In this document: piece by piece, positions 63,426 to 64,000 of the stretch
Layout: every line of letters starts with the position of its first letter
Numbering within the stretch: the stretch's first letter is position 1
NCBI RefSeq assembly: GCF_000797445.1
Contig: NZ_JSWF01000020.1
Location: 1-64,000 of the forward strand
Length of the DNA stretch: 64,000 nucleotides
Direction: 5' to 3'
Source of the DNA: Lacinutrix jangbogonensis
GTDB taxonomy: Bacteria; Bacteroidota; Bacteroidia; Flavobacteriales; Flavobacteriaceae
Notes under the pieces: generated by a model
What the model was told of the DNA's origin: nothing
What the model saw: only the letters and a program-made list of their open reading frames with translations
Databases searched by the model: none
Program-made: the position numbers and the translations under genes

Positions 63426-63878
63426 TTAGAGAATGTTTCCAGCAGCTTTAGCCTCAGCTTCTTTATTACGGCCCATAATAGAGCCCACTACCCATCCACC
63501 TATTAAACCTAGAGAAATACCTAAGGAACCTTCTAGGTTCGAAAAAATAGCAACGCCAAATAGTAAACCGAATGATAATCCTAAACCACCATATAATTTG
63601 GTGTAATATCCCGCTGTAGTAAGCGAAAAGGTGTCTTTCAAATACTTTTCGAATGCATTAAGAGCTTTCTTAATATGCTTTTTATTGTTCTCAGGATTTG
63701 AATTTAATTGCAAACGATTAAGTTCCGTTTCAATCAATTCATTTTCTTCTTTTGAAAACGTTCTCTCTTTTAGTTTGTTCAGAATAGCAAGGAATTTTAC
63801 GTAAAGCTTAATTTCAGATGTATTGGTTGTTTCTTTTTTTAATCTTTCAAAAAAGTTGCAAGCGCCTAGTAGTGTCAT
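63426..63878 (-). CDS. Small membrane protein with glycine-rich TM pair
   Basis: A 150-residue protein with a helical, charged N-terminal part (residues 10-85: ERLKKETTNTSEIKLYVKFL, NKKHIKKALNAFEKYLKD) and two glycine-rich membrane segments (LYGGLGLSFGLLFGVAIF and LGISLGLIGGWVVGSIMG), followed by a short charged tail. Not recognised. The small-residue membrane hairpin resembles glycine-zipper proteins. It reads in the same direction as the downstream hydrolase, 108 bp apart. Confidence 0.7.
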   Translation of the reverse strand: MTLLGACNFFERLKKETTNTSEIKLYVKFLAILNKLKERTFSKEENELIETELNRLQLNSNPENNKKHIKKALNAFEKYLKDTFSLTTAGYYTKLYGGLGLSFGLLFGVAIFSNLEGSLGISLGLIGGWVVGSIMGRNKEAEAKAAGNIL

Positions 63879-64000
63879 AATTTTTAATGTTTTCTTGGTT
63901 AGTGGCAGAAAACAAAATTTATTACATGTAAAACTTACTTTTTTTTTAATAAAAGATAGAAAGCCCTTATATATGTGCTTTACAGGAAGTGATTTAACTC

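Noticed and set aside
1-64000. tRNA, rRNA, CRISPR array, prophage or intact insertion sequence.
   Set aside because: No cloverleaf with a GTTCGANTC T-loop in context, no rRNA stretches, no regularly spaced repeats of CRISPR form, and no transposase, integrase or phage structural gene was seen on either strand.

Overview
The window is AT-rich chromosome from a member of the Bacteroidota, most likely a marine Flavobacteriaceae (Olleya/Lacinutrix/Winogradskyella-like; the genus is a guess). The reasons are: several genes preceded by the Bacteroidota promoter form (TTG, about 20 bp, TAnnTTTG) rather than sigma70 boxes; little use of Shine-Dalgarno sites; Flavobacteriia-type GyrA, ClpC, ThrA, YebC and S41 proteases; many small secreted or lipoprotein genes of unknown function; and LytS/LytTR signalling. 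No rRNA, tRNA, CRISPR array, prophage or intact insertion sequence was recognised.

Layout. 1-9.7 kb: a TPR protein and gyrA (minus), clpC, three small genes including a DksA/TraR zinc-finger gene, then hutH. 9.8-18.4 kb: a thioredoxin-like lipoprotein, nnr and the threonine pathway thrA, thrB, thrC. The threonine block is interrupted by an Lrp/AsnC regulator read in the opposite direction, with a fossil 5' end of a second thrB directly behind thrA. 18.4-21.6 kb: mostly broken genes (DinB-like, a duplicated calycin-like gene, a repeat lipoprotein) and one intact SDR gene. 21.6-27.2 kb: three secreted proteins on the minus strand (a large MORN-repeat protein, an SH3b lipoprotein, a YwqK-like protein). 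27.3-34.7 kb: gcvT, glsA, an SDR, pterin dehydratase, an S41 protease, a secreted protein and yebC. 34.8-37.4 kb: four consecutive broken genes. 37.6-41.2 kb: two envelope genes, a fatty acid hydroxylase/sterol desaturase and an acyltransferase-like membrane protein. 41.2-44.4 kb: long gene-poor DNA with one small secreted protein and one fossil gene. 44.4-53.2 kb: a universal stress protein, then an efflux operon made of a TolC protein fused to a periplasmic-binding-protein domain, an adaptor, an RND pump and a potassium channel. 53.5-58.7 kb: S41-TPR protease, WD40 protein and two paralogous esterase-like/TPR proteins whose catalytic serine is replaced. 58.9-64 kb: a divergent LytS/LytTR two-component pair, a broken outer-membrane protein gene, an alpha/beta hydrolase and a small membrane protein.

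Two themes stand out. First, gene decay: at least a dozen genes carry lesions, several of them only in-frame stops with the frame otherwise intact, and two partial gene copies directly abut the stop codon of the gene before them. Second, envelope modules with unusual architecture: the binding-protein/TolC fusion operon, and the S41-WD40-pseudoesterase cluster facing a LytTR system, with a 21-bp-phased direct repeat between them that could be the LytTR operator.

All calls come from reading the sequence; no database search was possible.
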